A DNA stretch of 64,000 bases from Pseudomonas fluorescens (GTDB taxonomy: Bacteria; Pseudomonadota; Gammaproteobacteria; Pseudomonadales; Pseudomonadaceae), in assembly GCF_902497895.1 (NCBI RefSeq), contig NZ_CABVHQ010000034.1, positions 1 to 64,000 on the forward strand, written 5' to 3'. Made by a program: the position numbers and the translations under genes. This document shows positions 48,292-56,594 of this stretch, piece by piece; the stretch's first letter is position 1; every line of letters begins with the position of its first letter. The notes beneath the pieces were generated by a model. That model worked only from the letters and a program-made list of their open reading frames with translations. It was not told the origin of the DNA and ran no database searches.

Positions 48292-49023
48292 TTAAGTATT
48301 CCAGATATCGCTATTAAGACCTGATTCAATTAGGTAGTATTCATCAGGAGTTCCACAAAAAATAACTTTTTCTATATTGATTAAGTCATATTTTACGTTT
48401 TTTCCATTTTTTATTAAATTGTTGTATAGAGGTGCTATATAATATTCTCCCTTGGCTGTTTCATTAGCTTTAAATGCTTCTTCAAAAGCAAAGTCGAAGT
48501 CACCTTTAGATTTAAAGTAGTATAGCCCATCGCTGCATAGGTCCGAAATTCTTTCCTTTTCTGTGGTACGAGCTACTTTTAAGTCTTCAGCAGGCTCTAC
48601 AAAAGACCAGTGTTCCCCGTGGTGTTTGAATACTTCAAGGTATCCATCGCACGAGTGACTAAATTCAGGTTTTGTAAATCCTGGTCTGAATGTGTCGATA
48701 TTGAATATATATATATTGGTCTCGTTTGGTATGTGTTTTAACCCTTGGTAAACAGTGTCTGCTTGCCCTAAAGTTTCCTTTTCAAATACTTTTATAGAAT
48801 AGTTATTAATGCCTAATTTATTGAGCTCTGATTCAACGAAAGTCTTGGCAGAGTAGTCATTTCTTACTAAAAATAAAAAATGCTCTGATTTGAAATATTT
48901 TTCAAATGATTTTACTGCAAGGGAAAATACTGATTCGCTACCTATAAGTAATTCATATTTTGGACGTTTAAAGCCTGCATTAAAAAAACGGCTGCTTTTA
49001 CCAACCATTGGAATAACAATCAA
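48292..49023 (-). CDS. Nucleotidyltransferase (sugar-phosphate type)
   Basis: 243 residues, Rossmann-like NTP_transferase fold: IPMVGKSSRFFNAGFKRPKYELLIG (nucleotide loop, near 4-27) and IFNIDTFRPGF (Asp in the metal site, near 105). Activates a phosphorylated sugar or a small alcohol phosphate with an NTP. Low GC. Overlaps the next upstream gene by four bases (ATGA), so it works with the NTP-transferase/kinase fusion and mini-HAD. Resembles capsule nucleotidyltransferases of Campylobacter and similar loci; the substrate cannot be read from sequence. Confidence 0.8.
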   Translation of the reverse strand: MIVIPMVGKSSRFFNAGFKRPKYELLIGSESVFSLAVKSFEKYFKSEHFLFLVRNDYSAKTFVESELNKLGINNYSIKVFEKETLGQADTVYQGLKHIPNETNIYIFNIDTFRPGFTKPEFSHSCDGYLEVFKHHGEHWSFVEPAEDLKVARTTEKERISDLCSDGLYYFKSKGDFDFAFEEAFKANETAKGEYYIAPLYNNLIKNGKNVKYDLINIEKVIFCGTPDEYYLIESGLNSDIWNT

Positions 49024-50597
49024 GATAGGTGCTCCATCGTACAGTATTTAAGATAAATTCTATATGCGTTCGCCACCATTGCTTTTTGCCTGTCTGCACG
49101 ATCGGCGTGAAGTGGTAGCATGGATATAAAAAGTAACACGACCGCAGGCATCAATTCTCTTACGGTAATATTAGGCATAAACGATTTTTTTTCAAATGTG
49201 TTTTGGATCGCAAGAATCCGCTCATCCAAATGAAAGTCCAAAACCATATTATTTTCATTGACATGAAGTTCGTACCTGCCAGCTATGATCCAATCATAGA
49301 GACCTAGGACGGAGTGAGCCAATTTTGCCACATCATACTTCTGATCGCCAAATATCGATAGCTCCCCTGATTCGCTAATACCTCTCGGATCAATAACTTT
49401 GATTGCCTCACTACGAGAGTCATAGAGGATATTACTAAAGCAAAGATCGCCATGAAGTATTGATGGGACGACCGGCAGCGCGAGCGTTCTCTCGATACAT
49501 ATTGTCGCCAGATCCATCAGCGATGGGACGTCTTGATCGGCGTAGTGCGTGGGTTTATGTATATCGTAAAAGTTACATTCGCCAAACTCGGCCAATCTTC
49601 TGTAAGTTTTTTCCTTGTAGAGTGTTTCTGTTTCAGCGGTCAGATTACTCAGTTTTTTAACCTGGCCAACATCGGAAAAACTGAATTCGCCTAGTAAATT
49701 ACCAAATAAATCGAAGACTTTCCTCCAGTAAAAAGGAGGATTTCGGCCGTGAACGAAAATTTCGTTCAAGGGGGCGAGAGATAAAAACTCAAGGCAATAG
49801 AATGAAAGCCCTGCGTCATCCTTACCCATGTCGATGAGTTGAGGCGTATATTTTTTGATTCGCGGAGGAATATTCAGAAACCACTGGGCTTCTGCTTCGA
49901 TTTTCTTATTAGGATGTCCGGTCTTGTACACAATCCCATTTTCTATATGTAGCGAATTGAATGAGCGCTGGGTAGTTATGGAAGACCGAGACTTGAAGTA
50001 TGTATTGACATGACCCAAGTCGTGCCATTGTTTTATATGTGAAGATGAAAGTGGACACTTAGCTGAGTATCGGCGAATTGCTTCAATGAAGTTGCCCCGC
50101 GCCAGTGTCAAGGATTGGATCAACAATCGTACGGATGAGAAGGTAAACAAGCCACACCAAACAAGTTCTTCCGAGTCGTCTTTCGATTCAAGTTCCCAGC
50201 CATAATCATCGGTGGTCTTGCTGATACCAATGGTGTCATTAGTATCAGGTATATCAGTAATTAGAGTGTCACCGTGCATTAAACGAATAACTGGATCTGC
50301 TGGGTCCTCGTCTTGAGTATTTAGAACGTATAAAACGGACTCGGCCAAGGAGAAGACATCTGGCACCCGGACGACATTCGCTCCAGTTTGCTTCAACAAA
50401 AGTCCATCATTAATAGTCAGCTTATAACTTTCAGGCAGAGAAAGAACAATTCTCGCCAATTGAAATTTTTCTCTTATTGCAGTGACTTGATGCTGGAGCA
50501 GTCTTCTATTACCAAGTGGCAACATGCACGGAGGGATTTTTCCATACTCAGCCTGCAGCTCTGGGATAATGTAAGCACCAGAATTAATAATGATCAT
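49020..50597 (-). CDS. Fusion of NTP-transferase-like domain and APH-fold kinase
   Basis: 525 residues. Residues 1-220 look like a nucleotidyltransferase (MLPLGNRRLLQHQVTAIREKF, IRLMHGDTLITD) although the classical GxGxR loop is absent. Residues 225-525 form an APH/choline kinase domain with ILHGDLCFSNILYD (catalytic HGD near 390) and KVIDPRG (metal Asp). Proteins of this layout occur in capsule clusters beside a small HAD phosphatase. Stop overlaps the nucleotidyltransferase start, start overlaps the HAD stop by four bases. Likely makes an activated phosphorylated building block; inference from domains only. Confidence 0.78.
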   Translation of the reverse strand: MIIINSGAYIIPELQAEYGKIPPCMLPLGNRRLLQHQVTAIREKFQLARIVLSLPESYKLTINDGLLLKQTGANVVRVPDVFSLAESVLYVLNTQDEDPADPVIRLMHGDTLITDIPDTNDTIGISKTTDDYGWELESKDDSEELVWCGLFTFSSVRLLIQSLTLARGNFIEAIRRYSAKCPLSSSHIKQWHDLGHVNTYFKSRSSITTQRSFNSLHIENGIVYKTGHPNKKIEAEAQWFLNIPPRIKKYTPQLIDMGKDDAGLSFYCLEFLSLAPLNEIFVHGRNPPFYWRKVFDLFGNLLGEFSFSDVGQVKKLSNLTAETETLYKEKTYRRLAEFGECNFYDIHKPTHYADQDVPSLMDLATICIERTLALPVVPSILHGDLCFSNILYDSRSEAIKVIDPRGISESGELSIFGDQKYDVAKLAHSVLGLYDWIIAGRYELHVNENNMVLDFHLDERILAIQNTFEKKSFMPNITVRELMPAVVLLFISMLPLHADRADRQKAMVANAYRIYLKYCTMEHLS

Positions 50598-50965
50598 TTA
50601 TTCATTCCAACGATAATTTTTATTTCCTCGTAGCTTAAATTCGTGAACTCATTCGGCCGAATTGCCTTGTCATCTACGTAAAAGCCTTCATTTCCACACC
50701 ATGGCTTCCCGATGTAAATTTCGTCGTAAGGGATCTCATGCTTTTTTAGCCATTTGATGATAATTGGCAATGTGTTTGCGTTAATTTTTCCTACATTCCC
50801 TTCGTAGGTTCGCATATTGCGACTTGTAGATATTACAATATCAAATCCAAGAGATTTGTATTCTAAGAGTTTTTCCAGAATGCCAGGTCGCAATACAGAG
50901 TTATTGTAGTCTCCGTTGATGGTTGAACAAATAGTTTCATCGAGATCCATGATAATTCGCTTCAT
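50594..50965 (-). CDS. Minimal HAD-type phosphatase of capsule clusters
   Basis: 123 residues, a compact HAD: MDLDETICST (nucleophile Asp and general-acid Asp, motif I near 6-14), VISTSRN (motif II Ser/Thr), KPWC (Lys) and DDKAIRP (motif III/IV acids). No cap domain. Similar mini-HADs sit next to nucleotidyltransferase/kinase genes in Campylobacter-type capsule loci. ATGA overlap with the fusion protein gene. Confidence 0.82.
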   Translation of the reverse strand: MKRIIMDLDETICSTINGDYNNSVLRPGILEKLLEYKSLGFDIVISTSRNMRTYEGNVGKINANTLPIIIKWLKKHEIPYDEIYIGKPWCGNEGFYVDDKAIRPNEFTNLSYEEIKIIVGMNK

Positions 50966-51011
50966 GAGATTTCTATAGCGCCCATAAATAAATAGTTCAG
51001 TAAGAGGAAGG

Positions 51012-51839
51012 TTATTTTAGCTCACCATTTTCGAGAAAAAGCTTTTTCCCCATATGGTAATTTTTATCCCAAGGGCCTGGCTTTAATATGTGTTTAATAT
51101 TTTTTTCACCATTCCATGTTGTATTGGACAGCTCAGGAAAATGCGTTTTTATATAGCTTCTTGTGCGATTTTCTCGATCTTCTTTTGCTTTAGCAGTAGC
51201 AGTTCTAAGAACTTTCATACTTAAATCTACACGGTTGATTGGTATATTCTTGTCTAGAAAATAAGCCCTGACTAGGGGGCTGGCAAAAAATCCGTACTGT
51301 GTGCCAAATTTCTCAGAAAATCCTAAAAGCCATGCTTCGAAATTTAAAAAATGCGTCATGACTTCCGGTGGGCCGTATAAAAACTGATCACTTCCTCCTG
51401 TATGTGCCGAGACGTAGTTTAAACCGTTGGGTATTGATTTTTCTATAGCCTGATCAAGAGAAAAATTGATACTTAGATCGAATCTACAGCGGAAAACAAA
51501 ATCATATTTTTTTTGCACTATGAGTTCATAATCCTGCATCAGCCGTATTACTCGCTTTACCCCATACCATTGATTAAGAATGAAGAAGTCAGGAAAACTG
51601 TCTTGAAAATCATTTGCAATTTTTCTCTCATTTTCGATTTGAGCAGGCTCCGAAATAAACTCATAGCCTACTAAGTTGAATTTGTGTTCCTGAAATGTTT
51701 CAAGCAATTCTTGGTCTTCGGAACTGCTCCAAGTCGAAAAATAAAAGTCTGCTTCCCCGAAAGTTTTTTTAATTTGCGCGGCAGCCAATTTAAATGTACG
51801 TGGGTGGCCACTTAAACATATTGCTATATTCATTATCAT
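51012..51839 (-). CDS. Putative glycosyltransferase
   Basis: 275 residues starting NIAICLSGHPRTFKLA, the typical start of a group of uncharacterised capsule and O-antigen glycosyltransferases, with DFYFSTWSS, KKYDFVFRCRFDLSI (possible DxD-like metal site at RFD) and SAHTGGSDQFLYGPPEVM. Start at 51839 or two codons later; AAGGA lies just upstream. Low GC. Apart from the KpsC-type proteins it is the only glycosyltransferase candidate in the locus. Confidence 0.7.
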   Translation of the reverse strand: MIMNIAICLSGHPRTFKLAAAQIKKTFGEADFYFSTWSSSEDQELLETFQEHKFNLVGYEFISEPAQIENERKIANDFQDSFPDFFILNQWYGVKRVIRLMQDYELIVQKKYDFVFRCRFDLSINFSLDQAIEKSIPNGLNYVSAHTGGSDQFLYGPPEVMTHFLNFEAWLLGFSEKFGTQYGFFASPLVRAYFLDKNIPINRVDLSMKVLRTATAKAKEDRENRTRSYIKTHFPELSNTTWNGEKNIKHILKPGPWDKNYHMGKKLFLENGELK

Positions 51840-51961
51840 TGTCCTTGTTCAGTTCGGTTTTTTGTGTGTTCTCAACGAAGAGGTTTTGGGATCATAAAGT
51901 GTCTTGCATATTTAAGGCTGTTCTCGATGCGTATATCATCAATAATGTCTTGTTATTGGTT

Positions 51962-52663
51962 CTAGGTGGATATTTCTTTTATACCCTCGATGCTGAGCTT
52001 GTAAGTCTTGCAGCTCAAGGTTTTAATATTTTTAGTACTGATCAGTGTTTCAATTTTTTCAATGCTTTTCGATATGTTAGTTATGTCTAAGTCTGGGACT
52101 AATGATTTTCTTAGGTCGTATTTATGCCACTTGATATTGATCAGGCGCTGAATAGTATTGTCATCAAACCTTTTTCGGATTGTTTTCCCAGGTATTCCCC
52201 CTACAATTGTGTAGGGTTCAACATCTTTTGTTATTACGGCGCCAGCCCCAATTATGGCGCCATCACCTATAGTAATTCCCCTTTTGATTGTAACGTTTCT
52301 TCCAATCCACACATCGTTGCCGATTATGACTTTTTCATTGTTGGAAGGAAGTGGTGGCTTTCTCATCCACTCAAGATATTCTTGGCAGCCTTTAAAAGGG
52401 CCGTTATTAGAGAATGCAAATAGATGGCTGGAGAGTCTATCTGTTGGGTGATTGGTAGGACCGGAAACGAAGTCGGTTGCTATGGAGCAAAATCTACCTA
52501 TTTCTGTGTTGTATATTTCAGAGTTTCTTCCAATATAAGACAGATATCCAATTGCGCAATTTCCTTTGACTATTGCTCCAAGGCTTACAGGGGCTTCGAT
52601 AAGTATTGAGCCTTGTATGTTTTTGGCAGCGTATTTAATGCCGTGTTCTGGAAAAACAGCCAT
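51962..52663 (-). CDS. Left-handed beta-helix O-acetyltransferase (CatB/XAT type)
   Basis: 233 residues. Hexapeptide repeats SLGAIVKGNCAIGYLSYIG, IGRFCSIATDFVSGPTNHPTDRL (catalytic His) and IGNDVWIGRNVTIKRGITIGDGAIIGAGAVITKDVEPYTIVGGIPGK. Same family as the gene at 46463 but only moderately similar, so a second acetylation is likely rather than a recent duplication. AAGGAAAG precedes the ATG. AT-rich. Probably modifies the capsule repeat. Confidence 0.88.
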   Translation of the reverse strand: MAVFPEHGIKYAAKNIQGSILIEAPVSLGAIVKGNCAIGYLSYIGRNSEIYNTEIGRFCSIATDFVSGPTNHPTDRLSSHLFAFSNNGPFKGCQEYLEWMRKPPLPSNNEKVIIGNDVWIGRNVTIKRGITIGDGAIIGAGAVITKDVEPYTIVGGIPGKTIRKRFDDNTIQRLINIKWHKYDLRKSLVPDLDITNISKSIEKIETLISTKNIKTLSCKTYKLSIEGIKEIST

Positions 52664-52717
52664 TGATAATCTTTCCTTGCCTAATCTAATCTTTTTGTAA
52701 AACTCAACTAATTTTTT

Positions 52718-52806
52718 TCAGTGTGATTTTACAAGATAATTGATACCGCCAAAGAGAGCGAAGGGGAGGTATTGCTAATAGTTATTTTGTCAGAAATCGT
52801 TATCAT
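52718..52806 (-). pseudogene. 5' fragment of a kdsA gene, frameshifted
   Basis: An ATG at 52804-52806 with GAGGA upstream opens MITISDKITISNTS; after one frame change the sequence gives PFALFGGIN, then stops. The intact KdsA has [23 protein letters not shown]. So the first 30 or so codons of a different kdsA survive here. Lies just downstream of the trimodular kpsC-like gene, where an ancestral locus may have had kdsA. Confidence 0.7.
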
Positions 52807-52975
52807 TTTATTTTATCCTCGATAAGGGCTTAACGACGGCTTGGTTTTTCTTTTATCGTTAATTAAGCATGAGTTTTCTGGGTGTAGAAGGTTTTTATGA
52901 GTAAAAACTATTTATTTATATATGATATAAAATATTGTTTGGCGCCAATAATATTGACGCCGAACGTAAAGGAAG

Positions 52976-55900
52976 TTAGTTGCGGAAGTCGCGAAGGGAA
53001 ACAATGTAGTCCACGACATCCTCGACTTCAACTACCTCGTTGCGCACTGGGTGAAAGTAACGGCTGCTTTCGATGTAGGCAAAGTGAAATATTTCCTCGA
53101 GGGAACGCACTCGCGTGCGGCTTGACACCGATTGTTGGTCTTGTGTTTGTCCCCATCCTGCATAAAAAGGTACTCCATAACAATGTACCGTTTTACCTGC
53201 CATCAAGGCCTCAAATCCCATTCCTGAGGTCATTGCGTAAACTTCGTCAACAAGGTCGAATAGTGAAAAAGGGTTAACGTCAAAGAGAATGGGGTGAACA
53301 TTATCCATGTAATGGGAAAAAGCAAGTTTTTCATTACTGAAATAACTAGATTTACCGCCTTTGATTGCGTCTGGATGCTGTTTTATGATGATGTCACAAT
53401 CGGCATGATTTCTAAAAACATCTCGAAGCATTTGATCAAAAGCCATGTCACTTCCTAGTCCGGAAGCAACTGATTGGTCACCATAGCGTTGGTCGATGAC
53501 CAGTATTTTTTTACGACCAGGAACTCCAATATTAAGCTTTACATCTGGTGCGTGGTTATATTTTGAGACTCGATTTTCAACGATCTTTTCGATCGCTTTA
53601 CGGGATCGTGTAAGTTGGTCCTCTGAAAGGACTGGCCCAGATTCTAAAAGCCGCTGAAGTCTAGATATGCGCGTTGCGTCATAGTATGCAGTTGTATCAT
53701 CTAAAATAATAGAAAGCCCAGGCTCTTTGGATAGGCCAATATCAAGTGAGCGAATAAAGCCGTCTTCAATGTATACAATTGGACGTCCGAGCTCCTTCGC
53801 AAGGGCCCTTTGGTTTTTTTTACCGGTCGTTTCGGTTATTCCCCATTGGAAGAAAATATCTACTGATGTAGCTTCTTGTTTATTGAATTGGGGTCCAACC
53901 GTAAGTACGCATGTCCGTGCTTGTAGCATCGCTTGCATGTAACGTTGGGTTGCGCGTATGGCTGTTGCTGATGATGGAATTGCCATCACATCAATCGGTT
54001 GTTTGTTGAAAAGACGTTCTAGGGCAGAAGGGCGTAGTGCTACTGTTTTATTGTTAGAGGCGATCGTCGCTAGTTCTGCGCGAATTCTCTCAGATGCCTT
54101 ACCATCAAATTCGCCTACACCAAACATTTGGGCTGCCCATGCCATGCCTTCACTTGAAGGAGACCACTCCCCTAACAGCATTGAAGGGAGTTGGGCGTTC
54201 AATTCAGAGGCGTTGTTAGCGGCTGGAATTCCTGCGTGTTCCCAAACTTGGTCGAAGTGAACATATTTTAAGGAGAGTGCCGGACGTCCCATTAATAGTC
54301 CTTCAAATAGCATGGTGCTATTGATGGAGGTAATAATGTCGGCGTGATATATCGCTTCTTCCGGTGAAACTAAATAGCACTTGCCGTCATCGATACTTGA
54401 AGTAGAAGAGTTATTGATGATGCTGCGTAGCGATGCGCCTAAAATATCTTCCTTATTAGGGGGGAGTCGAACTAATAATTGTGCGTTGTTTAGAGCGGCC
54501 GCGTCTAAAAGATCGTTAATTGCTAGGCGTTGAGAAGTTAGAGCCGTTTTTTTATCTAATTGAGAATCTAGTGGTTGTGAGGCAAATAAAATAATTTTCA
54601 TTTTTGGCTGCAAGCCAAACAATCGACAGAATTGTTCTCTGGTGAGCTGTGCTTGATAGTTTTTGTGGGTGTCGAATTTTGGAGCGCCTACGGATCGGAA
54701 GTGCTCAACAGGATAACCTCTCTCCGTAAAGATTTCCTTCTGCATGCCGCCCCACCCCAGTACTATGTCCGCAACTGGAGTTGATGCTTTGGATGTTATA
54801 TCCCAGTAGTATTTTTCGCGGTCTACAAATACGGACTCGTGAGGTATGAGAACTCTAGGGATTTGCAACTCTTCGCAGATGCTAGCAACCAAACGCATTA
54901 CTGGAGACCAATCAAAAGTGAATATCACTCCTGCGATATGACGTCGTAATGGTACGATCCTATTAATTAGCATCTTGCGATATAGTGCGGGGTTTGAGCG
55001 GGTAAACTTTAATACATCTTGGCGTACGCCCGGAGTATCAAGTCCAATAATAAAATCTAATGGGGCGAGATTGTAAGATTCTTTATTTGTGAGTTTTTCT
55101 ACCAATGTATCGCCATGCCCAGCGATCCAAGGGATGTAAAGAAATACTGGTTTGCCATCTGTGATGGCGGTTTTTAATTCTATACCAGGACGTGAGTTAA
55201 ACCAGGTTGGAAGCGTTTCATTAGTGGGAGGTTTTACAGCCGGTTTTACAGCCGGTTTTACAGTAGGCACCGTAGGTTTTTTTTTTGTGGGGGAGGCAAT
55301 GGCTAAAGGTGTGCGTACATTAGAGTTAGAAAGCGTTAAGAGGGCACTGGTTAATGTGTTATCGCCGACTTTTCTAGCTGATGTAGCCTCCTCGGATATC
55401 TTGTCCATTACAGACTCAAGAGCGGACGATCCGCCGTTGTCCACGTCGAAGTATTTGGCATATAGAATATACGCTCCGGCGAAAAGCTCATTAGCTTTTA
55501 GAGTTCGTGTCCGTCTTGGATTAGCTTGGCGGTCATCAGTTAGGCCCCAGCCAGAATAGAAAGGGCAGCCAAGTGTTGTTACCTTGATTCCGCGAAGTAA
55601 CGCCTCGAATCCGGCTAATGAAGTTATAGTGTATACATGGTCTACTAAGTGAAACGATTGAGAAAGTGGAATGTCACTTTCAATAATGGAACAGATACTT
55701 TTCACGTCTCCGGGATTGGATTGTAGAGGTCTGTTTCCTGAAAGAATGTCAGGATGTGGCTTGTAGAGTATCTGGGCACCTGGATTTTCTTTGGCTGCTA
55801 TTCGAACGAGATCATTGTTACAAAGTTTTGTATTGCAGCCTAGTTGAATGGATGCATCATCTTCAACTTGGCCTATAACTAGGATTCTTTTTTGCTTTTT

Positions 55901-56470
55901 GGTTCCATAGAATTTTTCGATGTCGATTTTTTCAGAATTGTTATATTTGCTGATCCCGTTCGCTAGGAGCTGCTGTATAGCTGAGTCGGCACGCTTCATC
56001 AGTGCGGTGTCGGCAGAAAAATTATAACTTCCTAATAATAATTCGAGGTCAGATGCTTCTCGTGCGTCGAAATAGGGGGTTTTTGAATCCATTGTCAACG
56101 ACATGGGAGGCGTTTTTTGAGCGCCTAATCCGACCGATCGTACAAAGCCATCTTCAACAAAGAAGATTTTTTTATCATTTTCTTTTGCAAAATTCAAAAT
56201 AAAATCAGGTGCCTTTAAACCCCATATAAAAATTTCCGATTTTGACTGGGAAAGTATTTTTTTGCGCCATACACTCTCAAACTCTTGTTTGCTTATGTTT
56301 TTGGCAAGAAAATGTAGGTTTCTTTGGGGGAAGTATTTGCGAAGATATTGCTTCCACGTGCTGAAGCCAACAACGTAAGTTGGAGTGCCTGTGATGTTTT
56401 TTTTTGTTGCCTTAAATACGGCCCTAAAAAGATTGCCTGGGGACATGATTAAGTTTTGCATTGCTTCCAT
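52976..56470 (-). CDS. Trimodular KpsC-type protein with central TagB/TagF-like domain
   Basis: 1164 residues. Module 1 (about 30-350) and module 3 (about 860-1164) are KpsC-type beta-Kdo transferase modules, with VEDGFVRSVGLG near 107 and PFYSGWGLTDD near 307, then IEDGFIRSLDIG near 903 and PFYAGWGQTQDQQ near 1105. A Lys/Pro linker follows module 1 (about 385-430, KPAVKPAVKPP). A third domain (about 430-830) has TFDWSPVMRLV, VLIPHESVF, VGAPKFDTHK and INSTMLFEGLLMGRPALSLK, the GT-B layout of CDP-glycerol transferases and TagF-like capsule polymerases. Typical KpsC is about 675 residues. Probably the capsule polymerase or a combined linker-polymer enzyme. AT-rich; immediately after kpsD on the same strand. 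Confidence 0.88.
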   Translation of the reverse strand: MEAMQNLIMSPGNLFRAVFKATKKNITGTPTYVVGFSTWKQYLRKYFPQRNLHFLAKNISKQEFESVWRKKILSQSKSEIFIWGLKAPDFILNFAKENDKKIFFVEDGFVRSVGLGAQKTPPMSLTMDSKTPYFDAREASDLELLLGSYNFSADTALMKRADSAIQQLLANGISKYNNSEKIDIEKFYGTKKQKRILVIGQVEDDASIQLGCNTKLCNNDLVRIAAKENPGAQILYKPHPDILSGNRPLQSNPGDVKSICSIIESDIPLSQSFHLVDHVYTITSLAGFEALLRGIKVTTLGCPFYSGWGLTDDRQANPRRTRTLKANELFAGAYILYAKYFDVDNGGSSALESVMDKISEEATSARKVGDNTLTSALLTLSNSNVRTPLAIASPTKKKPTVPTVKPAVKPAVKPPTNETLPTWFNSRPGIELKTAITDGKPVFLYIPWIAGHGDTLVEKLTNKESYNLAPLDFIIGLDTPGVRQDVLKFTRSNPALYRKMLINRIVPLRRHIAGVIFTFDWSPVMRLVASICEELQIPRVLIPHESVFVDREKYYWDITSKASTPVADIVLGWGGMQKEIFTERGYPVEHFRSVGAPKFDTHKNYQAQLTREQFCRLFGLQPKMKIILFASQPLDSQLDKKTALTSQRLAINDLLDAAALNNAQLLVRLPPNKEDILGASLRSIINNSSTSSIDDGKCYLVSPEEAIYHADIITSINSTMLFEGLLMGRPALSLKYVHFDQVWEHAGIPAANNASELNAQLPSMLLGEWSPSSEGMAWAAQMFGVGEFDGKASERIRAELATIASNNKTVALRPSALERLFNKQPIDVMAIPSSATAIRATQRYMQAMLQARTCVLTVGPQFNKQEATSVDIFFQWGITETTGKKNQRALAKELGRPIVYIEDGFIRSLDIGLSKEPGLSIILDDTTAYYDATRISRLQRLLESGPVLSEDQLTRSRKAIEKIVENRVSKYNHAPDVKLNIGVPGRKKILVIDQRYGDQSVASGLGSDMAFDQMLRDVFRNHADCDIIIKQHPDAIKGGKSSYFSNEKLAFSHYMDNVHPILFDVNPFSLFDLVDEVYAMTSGMGFEALMAGKTVHCYGVPFYAGWGQTQDQQSVSSRTRVRSLEEIFHFAYIESSRYFHPVRNEVVEVEDVVDYIVSLRDFRN
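55230..55286. repeat. 12-bp tandem repeat and T10 tract inside the trimodular gene
   Basis: Three head-to-tail copies of ggttttacagcc (55230-55265, the last with two changes) encode the KPAV units, and a run of ten T lies at 55277-55286, in frame as KKK. Both are in the linker between module 1 and the central domain. Confidence 0.9.
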
Positions 56471-56594
56471 TGGTAAATCCTCTCAAGCACTTTTAAGGGC
56501 GAGCTTATACTGTGGTAGGGGCAGAGTTATATGCGACAGTTAGTTTCTGCCCGCTACTGCTGTTTTTGATGGGTAGATAAATCACATGTTCGAG

